Positions 1-9,112 of a stretch of DNA of 64,000 bases are shown piece after piece. Origin of the DNA: Betaproteobacteria bacterium (GTDB taxonomy: Bacteria; Pseudomonadota; Gammaproteobacteria; Burkholderiales; Casimicrobiaceae); assembly GCA_013298765.1 (NCBI GenBank), contig JAAFJA010000002.1:372001-436000 (forward strand). Direction: 5' to 3'. Below the pieces are notes generated by a model. The model saw only the letters and a list, made by a program, of their open reading frames with translations, ran no database searches and had not been told where the DNA came from. Within the stretch, counting starts at the first letter, position 1, and the number at the start of each line of letters is the position of its first letter. The translations under genes and the position numbers were made by a program.

Positions 1-120
1 ATCACTGATGCAACTCACCTCGTTTCGGGTGAACTCTTTAGTGCGCAAGTCAAGCGCGGCGTGGTTGATGCGCAAGTGGTGGCCACAAGAATTGATTCAA
101 ACGAAAACCTAGCGAAGTAG
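1..120 (+). CDS. 3' end of an unidentified gene (partial)
   Basis: Reading frame 1 is open from the window edge to a TAG at 118-120 and encodes about 39 residues ending in NENLAK. The gene starts outside the window. The residue mix looks like ordinary protein, and the next gene starts 57 bases downstream on the same strand, so this is probably the C-terminus of an upstream neighbour. I do not recognise the family from so short a piece. A chance open frame cannot be excluded. Confidence 0.4.
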   Translation: MTDATHLVSGELFSAQVKRGVVDAQVVATRIDSNENLAK

Positions 121-177
121 TGCAACGCCGCTAGATTCAGCGCGGCCTTCACAGCCCAATGCCGTGAGATATCGAAC

Positions 178-936
178 ATGAAAGCTCTCGTCCTACTTCC
201 CTGCGACAACCGTATCCTCGGCGGCCATCCCATGCATGTGCTCGGCCAGAAATACGCCGATGCTGTGCGTGACCATGCGCGATGTCTTGCGCTCGCCCTA
301 CCGACGACGGGAAACGAGGACATTGACGCTTACCTTGACGTCGCTGATGGGGTGTTGCTCACGGGTTCGCCGTCGAATGTGCATCCGTCACACTTCGATC
401 AGGCTATTCACGACATTTCGTTACCGCTCGATACCTCTCGCGACTCGATCACGCTACCGCTGATTCGCCGCTGTATTCAACTTGGGATGCCATTGCTCGC
501 GATCTGCCGAGGTCTACAAGAGATCAACGTCGCGCTCGGTGGTTCGCTTCATCAGGCCGTGCAGGAAGTAACAGGCAGAATCGACCATCGCGGCGCACGG
601 GGACGCCCAAATGCGAGCAAGGACGAGGCTTACGCGCCTGCACATACGGTTGCGGTCGAGCCCAGCTCGCGTCTTCACGAAATCGTACTGAAGGCCGAGC
701 TCACCGTTAACTCGGTGCATGGTCAAGGTATCGACCGCCTTGCAGCGGGTATTACCGTGCAAGCACGCGCACCCGACGGCCAAATTGAAGCGATTACTGT
801 GGACGCGCATCGCGGGTTCAACCTCGCCTTGCAATGGCATCCGGAGTGGTGCGCCACCGAAAACGAAGACTCGATCAAAATTTTTGCAGCGTTCGGTGAA
901 GCGTGTCGAACGTGGCGGACGCAAAAGTACTCGTGA
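178..936 (+). CDS. PuuD-like class I glutamine amidotransferase (gamma-glutamyl-GABA hydrolase family, peptidase C26)
   Basis: This 252-residue protein has the usual length and layout of the peptidase C26 group. An N-terminal DNR/GGHPMHVLG segment lies near residue 9, the nucleophile elbow CRGLQEINVALGG near residue 110 carries the catalytic Cys, and the C-terminal QWHPEW supplies the catalytic His followed by a Glu. The family includes PuuD, which releases GABA from gamma-glutamyl-GABA in putrescine breakdown, but also hydrolases acting on other gamma-glutamyl compounds. The neighbouring speE and speD genes, convergent on the other strand, agree with a polyamine role. That link is inference from position. 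No strong ribosome binding site is visible before the ATG. Confidence 0.8.
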   Translation: MKALVLLPCDNRILGGHPMHVLGQKYADAVRDHARCLALALPTTGNEDIDAYLDVADGVLLTGSPSNVHPSHFDQAIHDISLPLDTSRDSITLPLIRRCIQLGMPLLAICRGLQEINVALGGSLHQAVQEVTGRIDHRGARGRPNASKDEAYAPAHTVAVEPSSRLHEIVLKAELTVNSVHGQGIDRLAAGITVQARAPDGQIEAITVDAHRGFNLALQWHPEWCATENEDSIKIFAAFGEACRTWRTQKYS

Positions 937-964
937 AGCGGCTGCCAAGGGATGCGTCAACAAA

Positions 965-1834
965 CTAACCAATGAGCGAACGCACGAAATTCGGCAACGC
1001 GAACACGGCGCGGTGCATCGCGCCGTTGTAGAAGCGCAAATCACGAATGTTTCGTTCCGCGATTCGCTCGTCCACGTCGCATTCATTTAGCGAAAGCGGG
1101 TCGGTCAGTCGCGACGCACACACCATGCCCCACCACGCACCGTAAAGCGGCACGTGCACAAGATACGGCCTCACGATTGGAAACACCTTGCGAAGTCTTT
1201 CCACGCTAGTCGCAAAGCGCTCTGGGTGGAAAAACGGCGAGCCAATGTGCAGCGTCAAGGTTCCAGCATCGCCAAGCGCGCGATCACAATTTTCGAAGAA
1301 GTCAACGCTGTATAGGACCTCAGCCGGACCGATCGGGTCAGTCAAATCCATCACAATTGCGTCGAACTTCTCGTCCGTTTCACGCAAGTAGGCATAGCCG
1401 TCTCCGATACGAATCTCTACGCGCGGATCATCGAGCGCGCCGTGATGTATCGCTTGAAAATGCTCGCGCGCCACGCGCACAACGTCAGGATCGAGTTCCG
1501 CGACGACGACGCGTTCAATTGAAGGATGCTTAAGAATTTCTTCGGTGGAGCCCCCATCGCCGCCGCCGATCACGAGCGCAGCGCGAGGATTACGCTGAGC
1601 GATGAGCGCCGGATGCACGATGTTCTCGTGATAGAAAAACTCATCACGTTCGCTCGTCATGTTCGCGCCATCGAGCCGAAGAACTTTCCCCAGCTCCGGC
1701 GTTTCGTACACAGTTAGCGATTGAAACGGTGTTTGAATGTGCGCGAGCTTCTCCGTCGCCGAGAAAAAAACGCCCGCGTTCTCGTTCAACGCCTCAAGCA
1801 AGCGATCCGGCAAATGTTTCGGGTCGTCGCTCAC
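965..1834 (-). CDS. speE: Spermidine synthase (polyamine aminopropyltransferase)
   Basis: The 289-residue protein transfers an aminopropyl group from decarboxylated S-adenosylmethionine to putrescine, giving spermidine and methylthioadenosine in the cytoplasm. Visible signatures are FFYHENIVHPAL near residue 66, the cofactor-binding VIGGGDGGSTEEIL near residue 87, an acidic AELDPDVV segment, and the catalytic region VMDLTDPIGPAEVLY near residue 160. The usual Asp-Ser-Thr-Asp version of the last motif is Asp-Leu-Thr-Asp here. The start lies six bases after the speD stop, so both genes form one operon. That pairing supplies the aminopropyl donor, which supports the assignment strongly. Confidence 0.92.
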   Translation of the reverse strand: MSDDPKHLPDRLLEALNENAGVFFSATEKLAHIQTPFQSLTVYETPELGKVLRLDGANMTSERDEFFYHENIVHPALIAQRNPRAALVIGGGDGGSTEEILKHPSIERVVVAELDPDVVRVAREHFQAIHHGALDDPRVEIRIGDGYAYLRETDEKFDAIVMDLTDPIGPAEVLYSVDFFENCDRALGDAGTLTLHIGSPFFHPERFATSVERLRKVFPIVRPYLVHVPLYGAWWGMVCASRLTDPLSLNECDVDERIAERNIRDLRFYNGAMHRAVFALPNFVRSLIG

Positions 1835-1840
1835 GAGCGA

Positions 1841-2835
<995 letters not shown>

Positions 2836-2852
2836 CTGTGGCAACTAGTCCT

Positions 2853-2958
2853 CGTAGGGTGCAATCTCATTGCACCTCTTACTGATACGCGCGAAGCGCT
2901 ATTCTTCAATGCACCTTGGTTGGTATCAGTTTGCGGTGCAATGAGATTGCACCCCACC
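2853..2958. repeat. REP doublet (two inverted hairpin repeats)
   Basis: Two copies of a roughly 24-base unit lie in opposite orientation at 2853-2876 and 2935-2958. Each unit contains its own hairpin, GGTGCAAT-CTC-ATTGCACC. The same arrangement recurs at 57643-57750 with GGCGCAAT stems, so both stem strands changed together. This is the layout of REP doublets (REPIN/BIME). It sits between nbaC and nbaD, where it may act on transcription or mRNA stability. Confidence 0.85.
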
Positions 2959-2977
2959 GACCTCACAATTCAACGCA

Positions 2978-3988
2978 ATGACCCAACCTTGCATCGACAT
3001 TCATAGCCATTTCTTCCCGAAGAACGCCCCCAATTTCGCGGAGAGATTCGGTGAACACTCCGGCCCCTGGACAACGCTTGAGGATCATGGCGACGGCACG
3101 GGCATGATGAAACTCGGCGGCAAGCCGTTTCGCCCGGTGCACTCAGCGCTCTGGGATACCAACGCGCGACTCGCAGAGCTGGACGAGTCGAACGTGTCGC
3201 TACAAATTGTGTGTGCGACACCGGTGATGTTTGCGTATGGCGCGCCTGCGGATCAGGCGGCTTACGTTGCCCGTGCGTACAACGATCTCGCGCTGGAGTT
3301 CTGTGAAGGGTCCAACGGCAGGCTTAAGGCGCTCGCCCAAGTGCCGTTACAAGACACCGATCTTGCTTGCAGCGAACTCACGCGAGCGATGCGCGCTGGA
3401 TGCATCGGCGTTCAGATCGGCAATCATGTCGGTGACCGTGAAATGGATGACGAAGGCATTGGCCGCTTCCTCGCGCATTGCGCACACGAGGGCGCGCCGG
3501 TACTCGTGCACCCGTGGGACATGTTGGGTGGCGATCGTTTGAAGCGCTGGATGAGCGCATGGACGGTTGCGATGCCGGCTGAGACGCAATTCGGCATCAT
3601 GTCGATGATCTTGGGCGGCGCGTTTGACAAGCTCCCACGCGACCTAAAAATCTGCTTTGCGCACGGCGGCGGCAGCTTCCCCTACCTGCTCGGACGCCTA
3701 GAAAATGCTTGGCATCGCAGAGACATCGTTCGCGGCGAATCGAAGCATCCGCCATCGCACTACCTGGATCGATTCAGCGTTGATTCCGCCGTTTTCGATC
3801 ATCGCGCGCTCAGACTGCTGATCGACACTATGGGCGAAGACCGAATCATGGTCGGCTCCGACGCACCGTTCCCGCTCGGTGAGGAAAAAATTGGTGGACT
3901 TGTTCGCGCGTCACTCGATGACGATCCCGGTGCAAGAACGAAACTGCTCCAGCGCAACGCTGAGCAGTTCTTTTGCGTTTCTGCGTAG
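2978..3988 (+). CDS. nbaD: 2-amino-3-carboxymuconate-6-semialdehyde decarboxylase (ACMSD)
   Basis: This 336-residue amidohydrolase-superfamily enzyme removes CO2 from 2-amino-3-carboxymuconate semialdehyde, diverting the unstable compound away from quinolinate. It starts with CIDIHSHFFPKN, whose HxH pair binds zinc in the family. Further ligands appear as VHPWDMLGG near residue 173 and FAHGGGSFPYLLGRLE near residue 227, with the catalytic Asp in VGSDAPFPLGEE near residue 294. The length is typical. It lies 142 bases after nbaC with only a REP doublet between, so the two are probably cotranscribed. The following dehydrogenase step appears to be encoded about 47 kb away at 51291. Confidence 0.92.
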   Translation: MTQPCIDIHSHFFPKNAPNFAERFGEHSGPWTTLEDHGDGTGMMKLGGKPFRPVHSALWDTNARLAELDESNVSLQIVCATPVMFAYGAPADQAAYVARAYNDLALEFCEGSNGRLKALAQVPLQDTDLACSELTRAMRAGCIGVQIGNHVGDREMDDEGIGRFLAHCAHEGAPVLVHPWDMLGGDRLKRWMSAWTVAMPAETQFGIMSMILGGAFDKLPRDLKICFAHGGGSFPYLLGRLENAWHRRDIVRGESKHPPSHYLDRFSVDSAVFDHRALRLLIDTMGEDRIMVGSDAPFPLGEEKIGGLVRASLDDDPGARTKLLQRNAEQFFCVSA

Positions 3989-4114
3989 GCTCGTTTATTG
4001 CCAACGCACCAGCATCAAGTGGCATAGTACGCTAGGATTCGAGGCTGACGCGCGAGACGCCCAAGCGGTATCACGGTCTCTCGCTCGTGAAAACGAGAAA
4101 CTGCGAGGGGAACC

Positions 4115-7100
4115 ATGGGCAATTCAACAATGCGTTGGGCGGTGATCGCCCTCTTCGTAGCGTGCTGCGGTATCAGTGAGGCCGCACTCAATGTCGACAT
4201 ACGAAATGTAGGGTCCTCTTCCGGCGGCACCTGGTCGGGCGGTGTTTGGACGCCGACGACGAGTCCGTCAACTATCGCGATCAGCGATTTGCTCGCGCGA
4301 CTCGTCGCAGGCAACGTCACCATCGGCACCGGTACGACTGGCGCTGAGGCGGGCAATATTTCGTTTATCGATCCAATCAATCGCGCGAACACAGCAACAA
4401 CGTTCTCGCGAACGCTTACCTTAAATGCAGCGGGTGGCGTCACCTTCAATGCCTCCCTCAATGACCCCTCGGAATCGCGCGAACTCAGTTTGGTGATTAA
4501 CACCGCGAACACATCAGTCGCTACTTTCGCCGCAGATGTGAGCACGAGTGGTGGCAGCATCACGACAAATGGCGGGAGCGTTTCGCTCAGTGCAAGTCGA
4601 AGCCTAGTTACCTCAGGCGGCAATATCACCCTCACAAGCGCGGGAGCGGTACTGCTCAACGGCACGGCCGTGACGACCTCTGGGGGCAACCTCACCGTCA
4701 CGAGTAGCGCGGACTCGTCTATCGCCGCAGCCGTCACTACCTCTGGCGGGAACGCCAGCGTGGTTGTATCTGCCGCGGGTGCAGATCTCACTGCTAGTGG
4801 CAGCGTCAATGTCTCTGGCGGCGCGGGCATCGGCACGATCAATCTTCGTTCTAACGGGGGCACGTTCACGCACAGCAGTACGAGTGTGCTCACGACTTCC
4901 GGCGGCACGGTGACTCTGCGAGGCAATACCGCGATCACTCTCTCTGGCGATGTGAGTGCGCCCGGTGCATTGGTCGATATTGATTTGACGGGTGCGGGCA
5001 ACCTCTCGGTCGCGGCAACAGCCTTCATTTCTGCGGCAGGTGGCGCGAACACGGGATCGGTCAATCTGCAGACCGCGAACGGCTCAGTTTCAATGAGCGC
5101 TGGCAGCCAGATTAGCTCGGGGAGTGCAGGCAATCTGATCGTGCGCGCCATCGGCACGGGTGCAACCATTACCCACGGCGGCACGCTGACATCGGGTACG
5201 GGCGCAACTGGGCTCTCGCTTCGCGCAGACGATGGCGTTGTTTATTCAGTGCCTATCTCCGTACCAGGTCGCCTACTGATTGATGCCAATGCAAATAACA
5301 ACGCAGTGGGATCGCTCACCTTAAACAATCCGGTAAACGCGGCGCAAGGCGTAGAGCTTCGCGGTCACGGAATCAGCGGTAATGCGAGCGCCACGGTCAC
5401 CTCAACCAATTCGCCAATTCTCATTCAGTCAAGCGCAGCAATCGATATCGTTGACGTCATCCAGTCAAATGGCGGCACAATCACACTCAACGCAGGAACC
5501 ACGCTCAGCGTGGGTACGGGACTGCTTAATAGTGGCGGCGGAAATATTTCGATCACTAGCGCTAACGCGATGACGTTCTTCGGGCCTATCACTTCAGGCG
5601 GCGGCACCTTTACCGCAACAACTACAGGCAGCGGCGCACTCTCGATTCAGAACGACATCACGACGAGTGGCGGCAACATCTCGATCACGGCGGCCAACGG
5701 GCTCTTGTCAAACACGGCCGGCTCCGTGCTCGATGCGCGAGGCGGTGCGGGCGCGGGGCAAGTGATTCTCGAATCCGCCAACGGCACTCAAAGTCTCACC
5801 CTAGCAGCGTCTGCGTTCGCGGGCAGTGGCGGGATCACGCTACGCGCGGGTGAAAACATCAGCATCAATGCCTCGGTGAGCGCATCGGGCAACATCACCA
5901 TTGCCGCTGACACCAACAACGGCGGTGCCGTCGGCAACATTGCCATCAGCGCGCCGCTCTCAGCCACTGGCTCTGGATCGATTTCAATGACTGGCATTAC
6001 GCTCAGCCAAAGCGGTACGGGAACCATCGCCACCGCCAGCGGACCGATCAGCGGCATTTTCGCCAACGCCTTCACCATCAGCCGAACGATTACGTCAACG
6101 GCCAGCAGCGTCCTGATGCGAAGCATCAACTCGACGCTCACCGTTGACGCTGGCGTGAGCGGTGCACAAGGCGTGGAGCTCCGAGGAAGCGGGATCACTG
6201 GCAAAGCGGGTGGCACCATCACCTCGACCAATTCCCCGATCCTCGTTCAGTCAAGCGCCGCTCTGGATTACGTCCCTGCCATTCAATCCGGGGGCGGGAC
6301 AATCACGTTGAACGCGGGGACCACGCTCGATGTCGGCGCGGGGCTGATTAGCAGCGGCGGCGGAAACATTGTCCTCACCAGCGTTAACGCCTTAACACTC
6401 TTCGGCCCCATCAACTCTTCCGGCGGCAATGTCACCGCATCGACGACGGGCGTGGGCGTGCTGTCAATTCAAAATGACATTACGACGAGTGGCGGCAACA
6501 TCACGATGAGCTCCGTGAATGGGCTTATCTCCACGAGCGCAGGCTCCGATCTAAACGCGACGGGTGGCGCGGGCACGGGTCGCATCGCACTCGATTCCTT
6601 AGCCGGCTCTCAAGGCATCACCTTGGCGGGAGCCGTATCGGCCGGAAGCGGCGGAATAGCGCTGAGCGCGGGCGGCAACATCGCGATCGACGCTTCGGTG
6701 AGTGCACCGGGCAACATTTCCATCGTCGCAAACTCCGATAACGGGGTCCTGGGTGGGGTCAGCATCAGTGCTGCAGTTTCTGCCACCGGTGCGGGCACGA
6801 TTTTGATGAGTGGAACTGGGCTCACGCAAGCCGGCACTGGGACCATCAGCACCGCAGGTGGGACGATCACTGGAAACTTTAGCGGCGCATCGACCGTAAG
6901 CCGGGCGCTGACCTCGCTCGGCGGCAACGTAGTCTTGCAAAGCCAGGGCGGTCTGACGGTCAGCGCTGCGGTTTCGTCCACGTCCGCGCAGCCCGCGAAT
7001 GGAACGCTTCGCTGGTATGGCAACGTCACGGCCACCGTGCTCCCAACGGTCGGCAGCGGAGATGTCACACTCGACGGTGGCGGCAACGATCTAATCTTGT

Positions 7101-8803
7101 TCGCTCCGATTAACGTAACCAGTCACACCGAATTTGGTGCGAACCGCGACGTGATTGTGACGGCCGCGATGGCCACACCATCGGCGAAGAATCTCTACAT
7201 CACGGCAGGACGCGCGAGCGCCAACGCCGACGGCGGCGTCGTAATCAGCGCCGCGGGCTCGCTCAACTCAGGCGGAAACCTTGTCGTGCAGGGACGCCGT
7301 GCGATTGACGCAAGTGCGTCTAGCAACGCAATCTACAGCGCTTCATCGAGCAACACGATCACCGCGGCGGGTAACGTCAGGATCGCGGGCGCAGCTAACT
7401 CGCCTCTCGGCGCAGGCGTGCGGCTGGGCGGAAGCGTCTTCGCCAATTCGGGCTCACTACATATTTCAACGCCGCGCACGTTGACGCTTGCGAGCGGCGC
7501 TGACTTAACCGCAACGAACGGCACCGCACTTTTAAGCGTCGGCGAGCAACTCATTCAAAGCGCCGGTAGCGTGATCGAAGTCGTTGGTGGAAGTAACTTG
7601 CTAGTCTCAGTCGGCGGCAGCGCGACGCTTGAATCGCTCAAGAACTCGTCGCCCGCCGGTGCGATCACGGTGAGCGTGACTGGCAATATCGTGCCAAGAG
7701 CATCCGGCGTACTGCATCTCGCCGGCGGACAACTCTCGCTCTCAAGCAACGGCGCGATCGCTTCGAGCGCACTTCGTCTTCGTGTGGATGGCCTCTTGCT
7801 CGCCGCGCGATCAACAAGTGGCACCGCCATCGAAACCCTGGTCGCGCCGCGTGCGTTTGTCGTCGCCAACTCGACGCCTGTTTCTGCGCAGGAAGTCTCG
7901 CTCGCAACCGGAAACGCTGGCCCAAATTTCACACTGCCAGCAATTACTGCCAGCAACGTCACTGGCACGGGCGACTTTCTTGTGACCCACCCCACAACCG
8001 CGCAGCTACGAATTGACCACCCGGTCAACGTGAGCAACGGTGCGTTCGCCTCTAGCAGTGGCGGCGTTTTGGTCAACGCACCGATCACAGCGGGCACCGT
8101 CACGATAAGCGGCACTGGCTTTGATCAAGGTAGCGGCGGAAGCATTACCGCGATTGAAGGCACCCTCGATGCGCAATTCTCTGGAAGCGCCATCATTTCG
8201 CAGCCGCTTTCAAGTAACGGAAACCTTATTCGCTTTTTCGCAAACGGCGGGCTCACCGTGAACGGCGCGGTTTCGTCGGCGCCGCCGGTCGGTGGCAGTG
8301 GCGTGCTGCTCGTCAATGGTGGCGTGGTGCTAAACACCCAACCCGTCGTCGGCGATGGCGACATCCTTCTTCGCGGCTCGCCCTGCGCAGCGCTCTACTC
8401 GACAACGACCAGCTGCGATCTCGACATCGATGGCGATGCTCAACTGACCGCTCGCGACACCCTGCTCGCCATTCGCCATATGCTCGGCATGCGCGATTCG
8501 GGCCTGCGTGCGGGGCTCGCATTTGATAGCTGCAACACACGCTATACCACCAGCGCGATAACCGCGTTCTTAACGGCGCGCAGCCAGTTCGATTCGTCGA
8601 TCAACGGACGCGCTTACGACTTCGATGGCGACGGTGCGATCCTCGCAACCACCGACGGAGCGTTGTTCGCCCGCGCCGCTGCGGGGCTGCCAGCAACAAC
8701 ACTCACCAGTGGCGGCGTCGTAAAGCCCGGCGCACCGCGATCGAATCCGACATCAATGCGTACCTACTTAAACACAACGTGCGGCCTATCCATCGCGCCG
8801 TAA
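4115..8803 (+). CDS. Giant secreted repeat protein with dockerin-like C-terminal domain
   Basis: This 1562-residue protein begins with a signal peptide (MRWAVIALFVACCGISEAA) and is then almost entirely Gly/Ser/Thr/Ala-rich repeats of the SGGNI/TLTS kind. Such repeats usually fold as a beta-helix, as in filamentous-haemagglutinin-like surface proteins. Two copies of a 274-residue unit follow each other from about residues 412 and 686, and part of a third is visible near residue 1340. From about residue 1430 the sequence changes to a calcium-loop (dockerin/EF-hand-like) region, DLDIDGDAQL and later YDFDGDGAILATTDG, ending in CGLSIAP. The same ending occurs in the protein at 20314. The start at 4115 follows GAGGGG. 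It is probably exported, and the function is unknown. No haemagglutinin secretion domain or TpsB partner was seen. Confidence 0.8.
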   Translation: MGNSTMRWAVIALFVACCGISEAALNVDIRNVGSSSGGTWSGGVWTPTTSPSTIAISDLLARLVAGNVTIGTGTTGAEAGNISFIDPINRANTATTFSRTLTLNAAGGVTFNASLNDPSESRELSLVINTANTSVATFAADVSTSGGSITTNGGSVSLSASRSLVTSGGNITLTSAGAVLLNGTAVTTSGGNLTVTSSADSSIAAAVTTSGGNASVVVSAAGADLTASGSVNVSGGAGIGTINLRSNGGTFTHSSTSVLTTSGGTVTLRGNTAITLSGDVSAPGALVDIDLTGAGNLSVAATAFISAAGGANTGSVNLQTANGSVSMSAGSQISSGSAGNLIVRAIGTGATITHGGTLTSGTGATGLSLRADDGVVYSVPISVPGRLLIDANANNNAVGSLTLNNPVNAAQGVELRGHGISGNASATVTSTNSPILIQSSAAIDIVDVIQSNGGTITLNAGTTLSVGTGLLNSGGGNISITSANAMTFFGPITSGGGTFTATTTGSGALSIQNDITTSGGNISITAANGLLSNTAGSVLDARGGAGAGQVILESANGTQSLTLAASAFAGSGGITLRAGENISINASVSASGNITIAADTNNGGAVGNIAISAPLSATGSGSISMTGITLSQSGTGTIATASGPISGIFANAFTISRTITSTASSVLMRSINSTLTVDAGVSGAQGVELRGSGITGKAGGTITSTNSPILVQSSAALDYVPAIQSGGGTITLNAGTTLDVGAGLISSGGGNIVLTSVNALTLFGPINSSGGNVTASTTGVGVLSIQNDITTSGGNITMSSVNGLISTSAGSDLNATGGAGTGRIALDSLAGSQGITLAGAVSAGSGGIALSAGGNIAIDASVSAPGNISIVANSDNGVLGGVSISAAVSATGAGTILMSGTGLTQAGTGTISTAGGTITGNFSGASTVSRALTSLGGNVVLQSQGGLTVSAAVSSTSAQPANGTLRWYGNVTATVLPTVGSGDVTLDGGGNDLILFAPINVTSHTEFGANRDVIVTAAMATPSAKNLYITAGRASANADGGVVISAAGSLNSGGNLVVQGRRAIDASASSNAIYSASSSNTITAAGNVRIAGAANSPLGAGVRLGGSVFANSGSLHISTPRTLTLASGADLTATNGTALLSVGEQLIQSAGSVIEVVGGSNLLVSVGGSATLESLKNSSPAGAITVSVTGNIVPRASGVLHLAGGQLSLSSNGAIASSALRLRVDGLLLAARSTSGTAIETLVAPRAFVVANSTPVSAQEVSLATGNAGPNFTLPAITASNVTGTGDFLVTHPTTAQLRIDHPVNVSNGAFASSSGGVLVNAPITAGTVTISGTGFDQGSGGSITAIEGTLDAQFSGSAIISQPLSSNGNLIRFFANGGLTVNGAVSSAPPVGGSGVLLVNGGVVLNTQPVVGDGDILLRGSPCAALYSTTTSCDLDIDGDAQLTARDTLLAIRHMLGMRDSGLRAGLAFDSCNTRYTTSAITAFLTARSQFDSSINGRAYDFDGDGAILATTDGALFARAAAGLPATTLTSGGVVKPGAPRSNPTSMRTYLNTTCGLSIAP
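5348..6990 (+). repeat. Two tandem 822-base coding repeats in the giant protein gene
   Basis: The segments beginning at 5348 and 6170 both encode GVELRG, then TSTNSPIL(I/V)QSSAA, NAGTTL, LSIQNDITTSGGNI and, at the end, a TISR/TVSR-type segment. The period is 274 codons. The copies have diverged at many residues, so the duplication is old. A shorter third relative covering only the end of the unit lies near 8120-8275. Confidence 0.75.
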
Positions 8804-9112
8804 TTCGGTGCGATGCTGCACTTTCGTGCGCACTCTGACAATCGCGAAACGCCATCAAGAACGGTTGCGACTGCACACACTTGGAATTAAAAAATTGGCT
8901 TAATGACTTAATTTAACAGGGCATTAATCATATTTTGTGTTTTTTTGCAAAGATTGATAAACGGCTTGTAGCCCCAATTAAATAGTGCTTTAACTCACAT
9001 TTTTACTCGGTTATTCGCTACGCCCGTCAACCGCTGTCATTTGCAAAGCCACTGCACAGAACGTAACAATCGAGGGCACACCTGCTCGCACTAGGGAAAC
9101 TCGCGAAAGAAC
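8804..9112. other. AT-rich intergenic region upstream of the LuxR-type regulator
   Basis: These 309 bases hold no convincing gene. The middle, about 8885-9005, is much richer in A and T than its surroundings. A weak promoter candidate is TTGATA at 8954-8959 and TTAAAT at 8978-8983 with an 18-base spacer, reading toward the regulator at 9113. No clear terminator for the giant gene is visible. Confidence 0.4.

Noticed and set aside
514-1086. 190-codon frame on the minus strand over the PuuD-like gene
   Set aside because: It is a shadow of the PuuD-like gene and of the speE end, with Arg/Cys/Ser-rich composition typical of antisense frames.
2853-2958. CRISPR repeat units
   Set aside because: Only two inverted units occur with internal hairpins, not direct repeats with uniform spacers.
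4015-5184. 389-codon minus-strand frame antisense to the giant protein
   Set aside because: Low-complexity Pro/Val/Leu sequence mirrors the Gly/Ser/Thr repeats; the plus strand has a signal peptide and a ribosome binding site.
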